Numbered from the stretch's first letter, positions 1 to 29,030 are shown. The stretch is 53,500 nucleotides of DNA from Cristatella mucedo (GCA_009760855.2 WPIO01000060.1:567501-621000), one strand, 5' to 3'. Program-made: numbers and translations. The notes: generated by a model not told the origin, from the sequence alone.

Positions 1-371
1 TTCGGCCTGCTGCTGCTGCTCATGCCACACCCACGGTTGCGCACGTGATTGGAGGGCATTGCCAGCCAGCCAGCCAGGTGACTGTTTGACTGGAAGCCAG
101 GCAGCCAGCTTTGTTTTTGAGCTGCACACTGGTCCTGCTGGTCTTTTTCCTGGTGTAGACACTGTTGATGGGTTATTGATTTTTCTCTCCCTCTCTCTAA
201 CTGCTGGCACCTGAGAGTTCTCCCATTTTTCGGTCCGCTGGCCATCCTTGCTGCCTGGCGTCTTGGGTGTTCGAAGGGGCGCAGCCAGAATTAATCAGGA
301 AGGAGGGAGCCAAACTGTGGTCCTTGCCTGGAACGTTGCCGGAAGTCGGAAGGTCAGCAGTAGAAAAATAT

Positions 372-530
372 AATTCATTTGTACAGCACCCTAAGAGAAC
401 TTAATCTCTATTCAGGCACTTCACATATGCTGCCACGGGGCTCGAGCCCACGACCTCGGTCATCAAATACATTCACCATGACCTCGGTCGTTAAGGGGCA
501 AGAACCTTGGCCCTTTTGCCAAACCGTGGA
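372..530 (-). mobile_element. SINE-1 copy (tRNA-derived, L2-type tail)
   Basis: Read on the - strand: a tRNA-like head, a box-B-like GGGCTCGAGCCC, then the GTGAAG(C/T)GCCTGAATAGAGATTAAG and TTCTCTTAGGGTGCTGTAC tail shared with other copies at 5605, 8105 and 16449. A further tail fragment lies at about 541-575 on the + strand. Confidence 0.75.
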
Positions 531-2639
531 GAAATAGATTTTGTTCTCTTAGGGTGCTGTACAATTGTCATTATTAGTGTTGGGTCCGCTGCTGTTCTTC
601 TACTTCGCTTTTCTTTGTTATTTATTAGCCACCTTAGAAGAAGGAAGATCCGAGGGTCCGATCGGCAGGCAGACGGCAGGCAGAGTAGTGAGCCCCCCCC
701 CCCCCCCACAGGGCTGCAGCCGCACGGGGCTGCAGCCGAGAGACTCTCCTCCTCCTCGTCCTCGGTTTGCCTCCGAGACCGACCGTGGGAGTGGTCTGGG
801 GTCGCCAGAGGGCTGACCTGTACTGTGAGCAGTCAATTAAGTCGTTTAGCCTTGGGCCTATTGCCACACTCAGTCCCCCCCCCCCACTGAGCCTTGCTGG
901 CTGACTGGTCTGCTCGACGACATCAGGTCGAGAGATTAGGCTCCTGCAGCGATCGAGGGAGGGCCCTCGCGAGTCCGGACCGGATCGGCCGAGTCGCAGC
1001 AGTGACCCTGTCCTAGCCATGTCGTCTGCACTTCTGGTGCTGGTGCCAGGCTGTGATGCGGCAAGGCGCAGTGGAGCAGCAGGTGACCGTCCTCTGCACG
1101 TGCACTCGTGCCGACACAAGTGCACGAGATGATGATGCAGAGCAAGATGCAGAGCAAGATTCGGCAGCCAAAGATTCTGATGCAGAGCTAGATGTGGCAG
1201 CCAAAGGCAGCCGAGGCGGAGCCGGGCCGGCCTGATGCTCTGCTTGCGATGCTCTGCTCGGTGTCGATGTGCGCCTCGAGACCGCTCGAGTGCAGTCACC
1301 GCTCCAGCAAGCTAGCGAGCGAATGAGGAGGCGCTTCTTCATAGGGTCCCACTTTCGGCGAGCCCATGAGCCTGGCTAAGGAAGCAGCCGCCCGGATGCC
1401 GTGACCGGCACCCCTTGCCTTGGCCGCGTGGCAGCCCGCTGTGGCCAGTGCCTTCCAGCAGTAGCTGCGTCCTGCATGTTGCTTTACTTGTTGGATGTAA
1501 TGGCCCTCCGTGGTGAACTTACAGCCGGCCGTTCCTCCGAGAGGCAAAGGGCTGGTCAAAGCACTGGCTGGCCGTGGCTGTCCGAGGCTCGGCCGGCGCC
1601 AGTCGTTGGCAGACTAAGTTTAAGTTTGGCATCGTCGTGCGAATTCGTATTCGTTGGTTCGTCGGGGGGGGGGATGGGGTGGGTTGAAGATCGCCCTCTA
1701 GGGGTGTGCGCAAAGTGCCTTTCGATGAGCCGTCAACCAACAGCGGCCGCAGCCGCAGAAGGCACGTCTTAAACGTGGCAATCAAGAGCACTGGAAATTG
1801 CAGGTCTGGCCGGAGCGCGTTCGAGGCGCAAATGGCTGGGAACTACCAGCATTGGGCTGCTGGGAAGAAAGCGCCCGAGTAAGCAGCAGCTCAGCAATGC
1901 AAGGGCAGCGTGGTCAATCGCTTCAAGAACGCGTTTCCGGCCAATGCCGGTGAAAGCAACTGTCATCCCGGCTGGTCTTCGAGCTAAGGGGCAGCTGGTT
2001 GGGTGGGAGACAAGATGGCGCCCGAGTGAAAGCGGCAGGCAGCAGGCGTAGAGCTGAGTGCTGAGCCGTGATGCTGGTGACGATGCTGGTGACATTGGTG
2101 AGCAGGACTTGCACTTCGGCCACTGCCTAGTGGCCGTTTTGAGATGTTAACTGTTTATGGGTCGATAGCATTTATTTTGTTGTCATTTCTCCTGCGGCCA
2201 GTTTATGGCTTAGAGTGCTTAATGGGCCAGCCGAGATTGTGACACTATCGTTGGCTTATTTGTAGTTTCGATTTATGGCAGTGATATTTAAGTAATGGCG
2301 ACCGAGGCACGGAAGTTACGCAGAGGGCGCCGGGCGGACTGGCCCTCTGCTGCGTCCGTGTGAATCAATGTCTTTGAGTCCGCTTTGGTGTTCTTCGTGG
2401 TGTCGTGTACCTGCCTCGAGGGAGAATGTCAGACTGCATGCCCCACCCCACGCAGAGAGTCAGCCGGTGCAGATCTAGGGGATCCGCTGAGCTGCTTCGG
2501 GCAGAGCCTCGAAGAGACAAGGCCTCCTACCGACTGTAGCTAGCTCTTCCGGCAGGCCAGGGGTCTGAGGGACAGGGCGGCGGCGATAGCAAACGAACGA
2601 CGGCTATCGCTTCCACTTGCAGCGGTCAATAAGGGCTTG

Positions 2640-2827
2640 CCCGTATCAGGTTTCGAACCCACAACCTGGTTAGGGAAGTGCGAGCACGGCACCCTTGGGC
2701 TAAGACCCAGAGTTATGCCCTACTGGCCTCAAACAGGAAAGACCAGCCGTGACTGAACCTGAATGCCTCGGATCGCCTTGCAAAATGCCAACAAAGAGAC
2801 TCTGTTCTCTGAAGGTGCTGTACAAAT

Positions 2828-2873
<46 letters not shown>
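2640..2873. mobile_element. tRNA-like head and L2-type tail with (ATT)n
   Basis: On the - strand 2640-2710 has a box-A-like TTAGCCCAAGGGTGCCG and a canonical box B (GGTTCGAAACC). On the + strand 2780-2830 carries the TCTGTTCTCTGAAGGTGCTG tail followed by about 14 ATT units (2830-2873). These are likely fragments of two different insertions. Confidence 0.6.
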
Positions 2874-2874
<1 letters not shown>

Positions 2875-3060
2875 CTATTTCCTCGGAGACTTAGCGAACC
2901 CAGATGTCCCTGCCAGCGCCCTGTCACTGCTCCAGCATTCGAGCAGTGCGCTAGAGCCTGTGCTTGTGGGCCCCAGCACTGCGTGGCCGCTGCAGTGATT
3001 GTCACAATTCCAAACTGCTCCGGTAGATTGCACTGCAAGCAGTGCATCTGCAGGCATATC

Positions 3061-3076
3061 TGATATATATGTGTGT

Positions 3077-3145
<69 letters not shown>

Positions 3146-3221
3146 GTATGTGTGTATATATATATATGTGTATATGTGTATATACGGGTGTGTAATATAT
3201 ATATATATATACACGGGCATA

Positions 3222-3262
<41 letters not shown>

Positions 3263-3270
3263 GGGCATAT
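3061..3270. repeat. Compound (TA)n/(GT)n/(TA)n microsatellite
   Basis: (TA)n at 3080-3104, (GT)n at 3104-3142, then mixed GTATAT and (AT)n to about 3270. Every reading frame across it is low-complexity Tyr/Ile/His/Val. Lies 330 bp upstream of PDK exon a. Confidence 0.97.
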
Positions 3271-3598
3271 CTGACCGGCAGCAGCAACAGGATGATGCAC
3301 AGCACTGCACCCACTGCAGCTGCAGCAGCCAGCTGCTGCTGCTGCAGCAGAAGCACAGTGGTTGCTGCCGTGGGTATAGCAGCAGGATGAACACGGCATT
3401 GCATGCCGATTGTACACTATGAATGCATGCACACCAGAAGTCCAGCTCGAGAGGCCAGGTTCCATGCCAGCTCGCGCTGTTGTGACCTAGCTGCAAGGGC
3501 AGTGGGGCGTTGAGGCAGCGGCCAGCATCCGTCGCGAGCATCATCTATGTGGCAGCGGCCACTTCTTAAGTGGCCGCCCGACCCGTCTGCTCTTTTAG

Positions 3599-21007
<17,409 letters not shown>

Positions 21008-21384
21008 GCCGCTGCTGCGACTGCTGTTCGCTACCCCGGCCCGGCATGCTGCAGCAGAGCCGTGCGCGCTGCAGCAGAGCCGTGCACACCCTCACACGCA
21101 TGCACACGTGCACGTGCCCATGCCCACACGAGCCCACACGTGCGTTGCGCGCATTGGCTCGTGCTGCTGGCGGTCCGATGGTCCATGGACTCGAAGTACT
21201 GTCTCGTGCTTGTGGCCCGCTCGATGGTGCTCTCGCATGCTGTCCGCACGTGGTAGGCGTGGCTAGAGCAGGAAGAGCAGGAGCCTTTTTGTCTCATCTT
21301 TTTGTCCTTCCTCGAGCTGCCAAGGCAGCAGCGTTTGCTGGACAGTCGTCTCCGGGCAGCATCCCATGGTGTGGACCATGTTAC

Positions 21385-21390
21385 AATAAA
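21385..21390 (+). terminator. Candidate PDK polyadenylation signal
   Basis: An AATAAA hexamer lies 378 bases after the PDK stop and is the first canonical one noticed there. Placement is consistent with a short 3' UTR; cleavage itself is not visible. Confidence 0.45.
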
Positions 21391-21679
21391 CATTTGCATT
21401 TATCGCCATTCTCGCGAGATCGTGAGAAGCCACCGAGAACTTTTTTCGCTACTCCTTTCCTTTTTTTGAGTGCCAAGAACCTGCTGCAGCTGCATGAATG
21501 GGAAAATTTGTGTCATGCATGTAGCTTAGGCACGGGCCAGTACCCAGCTGTAGTACGTTGACCCGTCTTTGATTAGCTGTTGCTGTCTTAAGTAGGGGCA
21601 GAGGACGAGCTGACCCAGGAGATAGGGGAGGCTGGAGGCGAGTGAAGGCTGAGCGAAGGTAGGCGTTCGCCAAAGTTGG

Positions 21680-22760
21680 GCTGCTGCTTCGCTGGAAGCC
21701 GGTATTAAAAATGACGTTTTGCTGGAGCCCGCTAGGGGTGCTCGTGTCGGTGCTTGAGTTCGTGCTACAATGTATAGAGCAGCCCGCGAAGAAGCCGAAA
21801 GCACTTCTCTAGTTAAGTTGGTACAAAGTCGCCTTAATGAGGTATCAAATTTCTTTTTAGGCATCTATGAGCCCTTCCTGATGACGAACTTTCAGGTCAA
21901 ACTCAAGAAGGGGCTGTAACTATTTTAGACGGCGTTAAACAAACTTGCTGGCGATCAACCTTTAGTGTTAGGAATCGGTCTCACCAAATGAGGGTAACAA
22001 TTTTTTTAAAACTGCGCTAAGAGACTTTCTCGCAGAGCAGCTAGGGAAAGGCATGGAGTTTCAGGCTCAGAACTTTCGTGATGAGCTGTAACAAGTTTTA
22101 AAGGAAATAAAGAGACCTGAGGGGCGAACGTAGGGTGTGGAGTCGAGGTCAGTTTACAGAGGACGAAACCTTAAATGACATTAGGAACCATCGGAGTTTG
22201 CACTAGCAGAGGCCAGACTGGCCGCGGTGGGCTGAGTTTCCTCCAGGGGAGTAATGATGTCGATTGAGAGTCGCAGCTGGACCCCACAACTGCTCATCAA
22301 TTGGGTCCTTTCGAGACAGTCTGTCACAGCTCCAAAAAAGGAGTATGCAGCCTTCGGGTACTTCTTAGAAACTTCACTCTTAAGCTATCTGAAGCAGATG
22401 TCGAAGCTAACGTTTTTTCCATAGGATCGGGCGCACGAAGACGATCTCATTGAGTGCAACGAGTTCTTTCAGCGAGCTCCGTGGCAAGGAGAAAGCTGCA
22501 CGGAACAGCTCCCTCGAAGTGGTTGGAAGCTTTCTGACCAATCAGACTGCGGGAAAACTGTAGAGCTGGTTGAGGAGGCTTCGGTAAAGAACTACGGCAC
22601 AATGGACTGCAAGATGCCATCTAATGTCCATATTCTCGATGCCCCTCTTGATAAACTCATGGAAGGCGAGCGCTTCTTTCAGCATTTATTGGTCTTTAAA
22701 CGCTATCCACGGACGCTAAAACGAGAGGACTTTCGGTTGCAGACTACGACAGGGGGATGA
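21680..22760 (+). pseudogene. Unidentified decayed coding-like segment
   Basis: Several long open stretches with coding-like composition follow one another on the + strand, separated by stops and frame shifts. They include a stretch with T-M-Y-R-A-A-R-E-E-A and L-N-E-V-S-N-F-F-L near 21.8 kb, a stretch with F-L-A-E-Q-L-G-K-G-M-E-F-Q near 22.05 kb, and from about 22250 a frame that is open for about 58 codons, meets one TAG at 22422-22424, then stays open for 111 codons to TGA at 22760. The last part begins D-R-A-H-E-D-D-L and contains N-E-F-F-Q-R-A-P-W-Q-G-E. I do not recognise the family. It could be a dead gene or a mobile-element ORF. An AG precedes the last stretch, so a genuine terminal exon (22425-22760) is a second reading. 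Confidence 0.45.
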
Positions 22761-23169
22761 TTCGAGAATGTGATTCAAAGCGAATTCGCAAATCTCGAGA
22801 ACCACATATTTAAAATACTGTGATCAAATTTGTATAGCTTGAGTGAAAATTAAATGCCAATTAATAATTAGTTAAATTTGAATGGTTTGTTGTTTTCTAA
22901 TTTAAGGTGAACCAAACGGCGCCAATTCATCCTTTTTCTCATTAAAAATGGGTAAATTTCAAACTCACAACTTACTCACTATCGTAGTCACAAAACAAAA
23001 CATTAGAGGTGTAATAGCCATTTGTAAGTTTGTGAGGTATAAGCAATCGTGAAATAAAACTGTTATGTTTTTGTGACCCTCACCGAAAGTTCAGGTTTCG
23101 GCAAAACGCGAGAAATATTTACAGACCTGATGCACACAACAAGCGATAAAGATCGCACGACTGCGATGC

Positions 23170-23335
23170 TTCCCCCTCTCTCTTTGTTGCGTGAGATGAA
23201 ATCTGTTGGCTACCAAATGCGTGCGTGCCGAAAGCCGGTTAGGCTGTGAGTGAGCTATACAAAACTCTCCTGCGTAACACCCACATGGTCTTTGTGGCTT
23301 TGTGGAGTTACAGACGGATACGCATTACATAAAGG
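23170..23335 (+). mobile_element. LINE-B 3' end, truncated
   Basis: Starts within CTCTTTGTTGCGTGAGATGA and runs through AACACCCACATGGTCTTTGT to GAGTTACAGACGGATACGCA. Only the last ~165 bp of the family. Confidence 0.75.
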
Positions 23336-23599
23336 CCGAGCACTCAAAATTCCACAAACAGCACTAAGCTTAAAACGCACCTGTTCCCTTCAGGGTTTGT
23401 TTCGTCTTTATGATTTTCGCTTTATGATGTGTGCTTTTGGGTGCTCACGCTGTGCACGTTACCACTAACCATTTGATGCATGTTGACACTTACATGCTAT
23501 CACTAACTATATGCTTATTCTTCCTTTAAAGAATGTGTGAAAAGCCTGGAAAAAGATTAAGTTTTCTGAAGGTTTTATACAAGTTTATTATCATTATGG

Positions 23600-23770
23600 A
23601 AATTATCAAAACGACCGAACTCACGAAAGCGAAAAGAAATCGCTGCCGAGTTTTTCCACCAACCATACAGTCTTATTAAATAGGTAGGAAGACCTGCAAG
23701 TACTGAGTTATGGAAATCTAGACGGGATGCCACGAATACATGCGCCAGCCATTTTTTCAAGAATCTTTGA
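23600..23770 (-). mobile_element. L2 RT-end fragment, decayed
   Basis: The - strand frame contains S-R-L-D-F-H-N-S-V-L-A-G-L-P, the SRLDFCNSLLAGLP motif of this LINE, next to unrelated text. A short + strand L2 tail (23538-23600) adjoins it. Confidence 0.6.
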
Positions 23771-23959
23771 CAAAAAAAGGAAAAAGGGAAATGGGGCAAT
23801 AACTTGCAAGGACCTCTGAATCTAATCCAGCCTTTTTAAGTAATGTTTTAACGATTGCCGATTTTAATGACTTAAATACATCCCCTTTTTCTCTGAGAAG
23901 CATTAACAATCTAATCACTCCATGTCAGAGTCAGCATTGGTTTAGTTGTATAACGACCT

Positions 23960-24632
23960 TCTCAGGAATGCCGACTTGGCGTAGTTAAAGTCTCTTTGCA
24001 TGGTTTGCTTGATGTTTCGGTAGCATTGGATACTGTTGATTGCCAAGTTCTTTTAGAGCGACTCTCACGTTGCCTGGGTGTCACTAGCACTGCTCTGCAA
24101 TGGTTCAGGTCCCATCTCAGTGGAAGACTCAAGAGTATTGATGTGAACGGACAAAGATTATCTGTCAGATATACTACCCCATCAGGCCAAGCATCGTACC
24201 ACCCGCTTTTCGGAATCCAACAGTCTAGAAATACCTCATACAGACCTTAAATCGTTTGGAGACCGTGCATTTAGTTCATGTGCTCCCAAAGCCTGGAACT
24301 CCCTCCCGACCTGCGTCAGAACATCCCCTGACCTGACCACATTTAAAAGGAACCTAAAAACACACCTATTTAGGAGAGCATTTAGTGGGTCCCTGTGATT
24401 CGTCCTTCACGTGCTTATGCGTGCTGACACTGTGCATGCTGCCACTAACCACATTTGCATGCTGACCCTGTGCATGTCACCCCTAACCGTATTATTCATT
24501 TCGTTTGTTTTTCAAGCATGATTTTACTTACCATTCAATTGCATTTCACTTTACAGCAAATGTAAAGCGCCCAGAGGGAGATTAAGTTCTCTGAGGGCGC
24601 TTTATCAAGTGAATTATTATTATTATTATTAT
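23960..24632 (+). mobile_element. L2-like LINE with internal deletion, RT core to tail
   Basis: Contains V-A-L-D-T-V-D-C-Q-V-L-L-E-R-L (the AFDTVDH block of L2 reverse transcriptase), L-Q-W-F-R-S-H-L-S-G-R and D-V-N-G-Q-R-L, then jumps to the element's 3' end (F-G-I-Q-Q-S-R-N-T-S-Y). It ends GAGATTAAGTTCTCTGAGGG and (ATT)n. The RT palm core is missing. Confidence 0.85.
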
Positions 24633-24704
24633 CTGAGGAACTACTGAAGCATGGGGTACCTTCAGGGCTCTGTGCTCGGTTCACTTCTTTCGCAACTTTT
24701 ACTC

Positions 24705-25836
24705 TCCCCCTGATGCTGATGTGATCGCTAAACACGTTCTAGGCTTTCACTTCTATGCAAATGACACAGCTACTGTCTATGCTTTGATTCCTTGAAGCCC
24801 TCTAGCATGTCAAATTCTCTCAACTCCATCGCTGCATGCACTGCTGACATTGGCACTTTAATGGCAGCAAACTATCTCAGATTGAATAGCGATGAAACCA
24901 ACTTGCAACTGGGCAAACCGCGTGTGAGTCAGAAATTGGAAAATTTAACTCACAAAATTGGTTCAGCCAGCGTATCTCCTGCTAGATCTGGACACAATCG
25001 AGGTGTCCTACTCCTAGTTACCTTTTGCTAGAAGACCGCCGTAAAATCTGCCTACTTTCGGCTGCATCACATTGCTAAAATTCGGGCTAGTTTAGACAAG
25101 TATACTGCATCTGAATTGGTTCATGCATTTATGACATCCCGTCTCGACTTCTGTAACTCACTGCTTGCTGGTCTACCGGCCTGTGAAATCAAATCAGGTG
25201 GTGCAAAACAGTTGGTGCAAAACCCTGCAGCTAGGCTTGTTTGTCGTGTGTGTCGCTGTTGTCACATCACTCCACTTCTTGCCGACCGGCACTGGCTCCC
25301 AGTCAAGTAACGGATCGACTTCAAGGTTTTGTCGCTCACTTTGAGGTTACTTCACTCTTCAGCTCCAGCCTACCTGTGAGATATACTCCCTCACTAGGCT
25401 AAACATTGTACCACCCACGTTTCTGAATCTAATCGTTTATCTATATTTCAAGAGTACCTCAAATTGGAGCCCGTGCCTTTAGTTCGTATGCTCCCAACGC
25501 CTGGAACTCACTTACGACTGGCGTTACGACATTCCTTGACTTGACGTCATTTAAAAGAAGCTAAAATGGATATATTTATCACAGTATATAGTAGGTCCAC
25601 GTGATTCCGCCTTCGTGTGCTTATGCGTGCTGACACTGTACATGCTGCCACTAACTACATTTGCTTGCTGACCCTGTGCATGACACCTCTAACCACGCAA
25701 GGTATTCTTGCTTTAATTGAGCATGCTACCACTAAGGATTCGATTATACTTCCTTTGCAGCAAATCTTAAGTGCTTAGAAACAGATTAGGTTCTCAGAGG
25801 GTGCTATACAAACGTCATATTACTATTATTACTACG
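24705..25836 (+). mobile_element. L2-like LINE 3' half, decayed
   Basis: A second copy in tandem with the previous one, starting before the YADDT-equivalent region (altered here). It runs through R-L-D-F-C-N-S-L-L-A-G-L-P-A-C (25141-25185) and H-I-T-P-L-L-A-D-R-H-W-L-P-V-K, with several frameshifts, to an ATTACTATTATTAC end. Confidence 0.85.
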
Positions 25837-26433
25837 GAAGCCTAAGAGCCACCGCTCGCCATGATGCTCGCTATCAGCTGCCGTGTTTTTCGTTTGTTCT
25901 CCTTCCGGCGAGAGCCCGACTCTCGACTTCACCTTCGACTGCTGCCTTCGACCCTGCCGAACTAGACCAATGGAATTCAGTAGCGAAGCAAAAATTACGT
26001 AAGAGCAATGACGCAGGATTGATAAGTGCAACAATGTAGACGGAGTTAGATAGTAGCAATAACGTAGGACTAATTAGGCAAGAGCAACGACGCAGGAGAA
26101 CTTGAGTGAATGCAATGCCGTTGGAGGCTAGGAGCACTTACGTAAGAGGCGCAAAACGTCATACTTTTAATTACCCACCGCGCGACTAGAGTGAGTGGAG
26201 GCGGCTTTTGAAATACGAGAGCCACGAAATTTTCGCCACGGGTTAGCGGAGTCCGGCCGTAGTAGTTGCTGACCACCGAAAAAGCATTGGCCTTGACCCA
26301 GCATTCGAGTTTTTCATCTATTTAGGTGGCATCCTGTTGCGAACTCAGCTTCGGCGACGCCTACTTTCGAAACGTAGCTCGGTAACCTGCTTTGCACAGG
26401 TCCACACTCTTCTTCCGCTGAATCCGCAATTAT

Positions 26434-26485
26434 GTCACAGGCGTTACCTACCGACCAACGTCACAGGCGTTACCTACCAACCAAT
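26434..26485 (+). repeat. Two tandem 26-bp units
   Basis: GTCACAGGCGTTACCTACC followed by GACCAAC, then the same unit with AACCAAT. A simple direct duplication in the intergenic region. Confidence 0.9.
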
Positions 26486-26619
26486 CTCCACGTGGTTCGT
26501 AGGAAAGTCGCGCCACCGGAGGCTCGACGGAAGCAGGAAGGAGATTACAACAGTGCTCTTACGTAGTCGCTGACGTAATACTGGATCTAGAAAAATCTAT
26601 CCATCCCTGTTAGCCCTAG

Positions 26620-26710
26620 TAATAAGCATATGATAGTAACACAATAGTATTGATACATTTGATATAGCGCCCTCAGAGAACTCAAACTCGTTCTAGGTAC
26701 TTTACATGCG
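26620..26710 (-). mobile_element. L2 3' tail fragment
   Basis: The + strand shows GATATAGCGCCCTCAGAGAA then CTCAAACTCGTTCTAGGTAC, the inverted terminus. Confidence 0.6.
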
Positions 26711-26996
26711 CTAATTGTGCTGCATTTCCGGGACCATCGGTGGTTGCGTCCGCCGGACCCACGTTTATAGCCTTGGTGGGGGCGAACTTGTGGCCAGTGT
26801 AAAGAGTACGGACATTGCACTATCAAGGTGCCTCATTATTGTTGTGGTTGTGACTAGTGCCTTGCGATCTTCGGAATAAGTTGCAGACATTTTGTGTGTG
26901 CGGGTAATCAGATATTCACATCTCGTGAACGGCAGGCTGCGACTATGTTTTTTTATTGACCTAAACAGAGCAACTGACCGGGTTCAGTCCAGTCAA

Positions 26997-27704
26997 TAAT
27001 AATAATAATAATAACAGCAACAACAACAATAATAATAATGCACTTGATAAAGTGCCCTAAGAGAGCTCAATCTCTTTCTAGGCGCTTTACATTTGCTGCA
27101 AAGGGAACCGCGAATGAATGGTGAGTGGTATCGTGCTTGATAAACAACATGAATAACATGGTTAGGGGTGACATCCTCTAGGTTAGCATGCAAGTGCGGT
27201 TAGTGGCAGCATGCACAGCGTCACCCACTAAATGCTGTCCTAAATAGGTGTGTTTTTAAGTTCGTTTTAAATGTGGTCAAGTCAGGGGGTGTTGTGACGC
27301 AAGTCAGGAGTGAGTTCCAGGCTTTGGGAGCATACGAACTAAATGCACGGTCTCCAAAGGGTTTGAGGTTTGTATGAGGTATTGGTAAACTGTTGGATTC
27401 CGAAAAGGGGTGGTACGATGCTTGGCCTGGTGGGGGAGTAGATCTGAGAGATAGGCAGGAGCCAAAGAATGAAGTGACCTAAAAGTGAGTGACAAAACCT
27501 CGAAGTCGATCCATTGGTTGATTGGGAGCCAGTGCAGGTCGGCGAGAAGTGGTGTGATGTGGCAACTTCGACGCTTACGACAGACAAGCCTAGCTGCAGA
27601 GTTTTGCACCAGCTGTAATCGCCTGATTGCACATGCCGGTAGGCTAGCAAGCAGTGAGTTACAGAAGTCAAGACGGGATGTCAAAAATGCACGGACCATA
27701 TTTT
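26997..27704 (-). mobile_element. L2-like LINE 3' part joined to 5S-derived sequence
   Basis: (ATT)n-type tail at 26997 (AATAATAATAATAATAACAG), 3' UTR, then an open frame with S-R-L-D-F-C-N-S-L-L-A-S-L-P-A-C and R-L-Q-L-V-Q-N-S-A-A-R-L-V. Its 5' truncation point meets the 3' end of the 5S-like sequence on the same strand. Confidence 0.9.
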
Positions 27705-27705
27705 A

Positions 27706-27821
27706 AAGTCTACAGCACCTGGTATTCCCAGGTGGTCAACTATCCAAGTAGTAACCAGGCCCGACGTTGCTTAGCTTCGGTGATCGGACAAGAACCGGCA
27801 TTTTTAATGTGGTATGGCCGT
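27706..27821 (-). pseudogene. 5S rRNA-derived sequence, near full length
   Basis: Read on the - strand it follows metazoan 5S rRNA end to end: GGCCATACCAC near the 5' end, GAAGCTAAGCA and CGGGCCTGGTTA over the internal polymerase III control region, and CTGGGAATACCAGGTGCTGTAG at the 3' end. Substitutions in the middle (for example around ATAGTTGACC) and a degraded 5' tip argue against a functional gene. It directly abuts a same-strand L2 fragment, suggesting a retrotransposed chimera. A diverged single gene is the alternative. Confidence 0.85.
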
Positions 27822-27957
27822 GCAGTCACTCCGATATATTCAGAATCCTGATCATTAGCTTGGTCGGTGGCTTATCTTCAGCTAATGCAAGTCTTACAAG
27901 GTGAGGCAATAGGCAAAAACCACCCACCTACAATCGCCAACTCCAAAAAAGGCCCAT

Positions 27958-28050
27958 ACGTTTGCAGCAAATGTAAAGCGCCTAGAAAGAGAGAGATTGA
28001 GTTCTCTGAGGGAGCTTTATCAAATGCATTATTATTATTATTATTACGTT
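27958..28050 (+). mobile_element. L2 3' tail fragment
   Basis: GTTTGCAGCAAATGTAAAGC, GAGATTGAGTTCTCTGAGGG, then (ATT)n. Only the last ~90 bp of the LINE. Confidence 0.75.
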
Positions 28051-28209
28051 AATGAATTGCTACACCCGGGCTATCTTTCGCGGCCCTTTCACTTCCTGAG
28101 CGGGGCCAAGTGGCCACGGACCACGTGACAGACATGTGATACTTTGTTCACGTGCCTGGTGTCAGTGAGCCGATTCCGTTGGTTTGTACGGACAAGTAAT
28201 AAATAAATA

Positions 28210-28383
28210 CTTGCTGATTCAACAGCTTCTTTTGCATAGCGGCATAATAGCCTTTAAGGCTAGCATCACCGCTTGTAGTGGCAATAAAGGATCACCCACC
28301 GCCGGATTCGAACCCACGAACTCGGGTCCGAGGTCATGAAAAGCAACCAACTTACCTAGTTTGCCATTACGGCTCACCAAGTA
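28210..28383 (-). mobile_element. SINE-2 copy
   Basis: The - strand has GAGCCGTAATGGCAAACTAG and GTGGGTTCGAATCCGGCGGT, a body GCCACTACAAGCGGTG, and a tail ending GAAGCTGTTGAATCAGCAAG. All SINE-2 parts are present. Confidence 0.8.
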
Positions 28384-28740
28384 CTGACTGAAACTAATAT
28401 AGCTCAGCAAACGCAAACAGGAAACCAAGCTGGTTTAAATGCACGTGTATAATACGATGAATCCACAATACCCTGCAAATGCCCGAATGAAACCTTTACA
28501 CAGTACATCTACACACCAAGCGGTTAGTATGCTAGTGAACTTGCTACCACTCACTCAAAACCGTACATATGGTTCGTTGGTCAATCGTGGGCGGCAGCCT
28601 TTCTTGCACGAAGCAATGAAGTAAACCAGGAAGGAATGGCCGAGTTTGGCCAGTCGAAAAAGAAAATAGTGTAAGAGCAGCAGTGACGAATTGCTGGAAA
28701 GCATTTACCAGAATAGGCTGGAGTAGTCATCATCCCACTA

Positions 28741-29030
28741 CTACTGCTGCTGCTACTACTACTACTACATTTGTATAGCGCCCTCAGTTAACTGACTCTC
28801 TTTCTAGGCACTTTACAGATGTATAGAAAGCATTATCAGATAATTAGTGGTAACCTCGACAATCAGCCGGCGTAGTATAAGCCGGGAAATGCACACAAAG
28901 AACGAATCGCCAAGATCCACCAAATGCTGTAATAAACAGGTGCGTTTCAAGTTTCTTTTTAAATGTCGTCATATCAGGGGGCAATGTGACGTCAGTGATT
29001 GGTGAAGATCCGTGTTTGGCTGCTGAGTCT
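28741..29030 (-). mobile_element. L2 3' end fragment
   Basis: Begins with an unusual GCTGCTGCTACTACTACTAC tail variant, then GTATAGCGCCCTCAGTTAAC, 3' UTR and the C-terminal L-P-P-D-M-T-T-F-K-K-K-L-E-T-H-L-F motif on the - strand. Confidence 0.75.

Larger units (their letters stand above)
1..3598. other. Region upstream of the first recognised PDK exon
   Basis: Apart from the SINE, tail and microsatellite features listed, no exon of any recognised gene was found. The missing PDK N-terminal exon(s) were looked for by motif (P-S-P-L-S, L-R-Q-E-L-P-V-R) without success. A GATGCAGAGCAAGATGCAGA-type short repeat lies at 1133-1215. Confidence 0.5.

Noticed and set aside
1053-1235. Acidic D-A-E-Q repeat frame
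   Set aside because: A short degenerate GATGCAGAGCAA-type repeat with no homology or splice signals.
2700-3544. Tyr/Ile/His-repeat frames on both strands
   Set aside because: Products of the (TA)n/(GT)n compound microsatellite and (ATT)n tail.
27706-27821. Functional single-copy 5S rRNA gene
   Set aside because: Internal substitutions, an altered 5' end and direct fusion to a truncated LINE make a retrocopy more likely.
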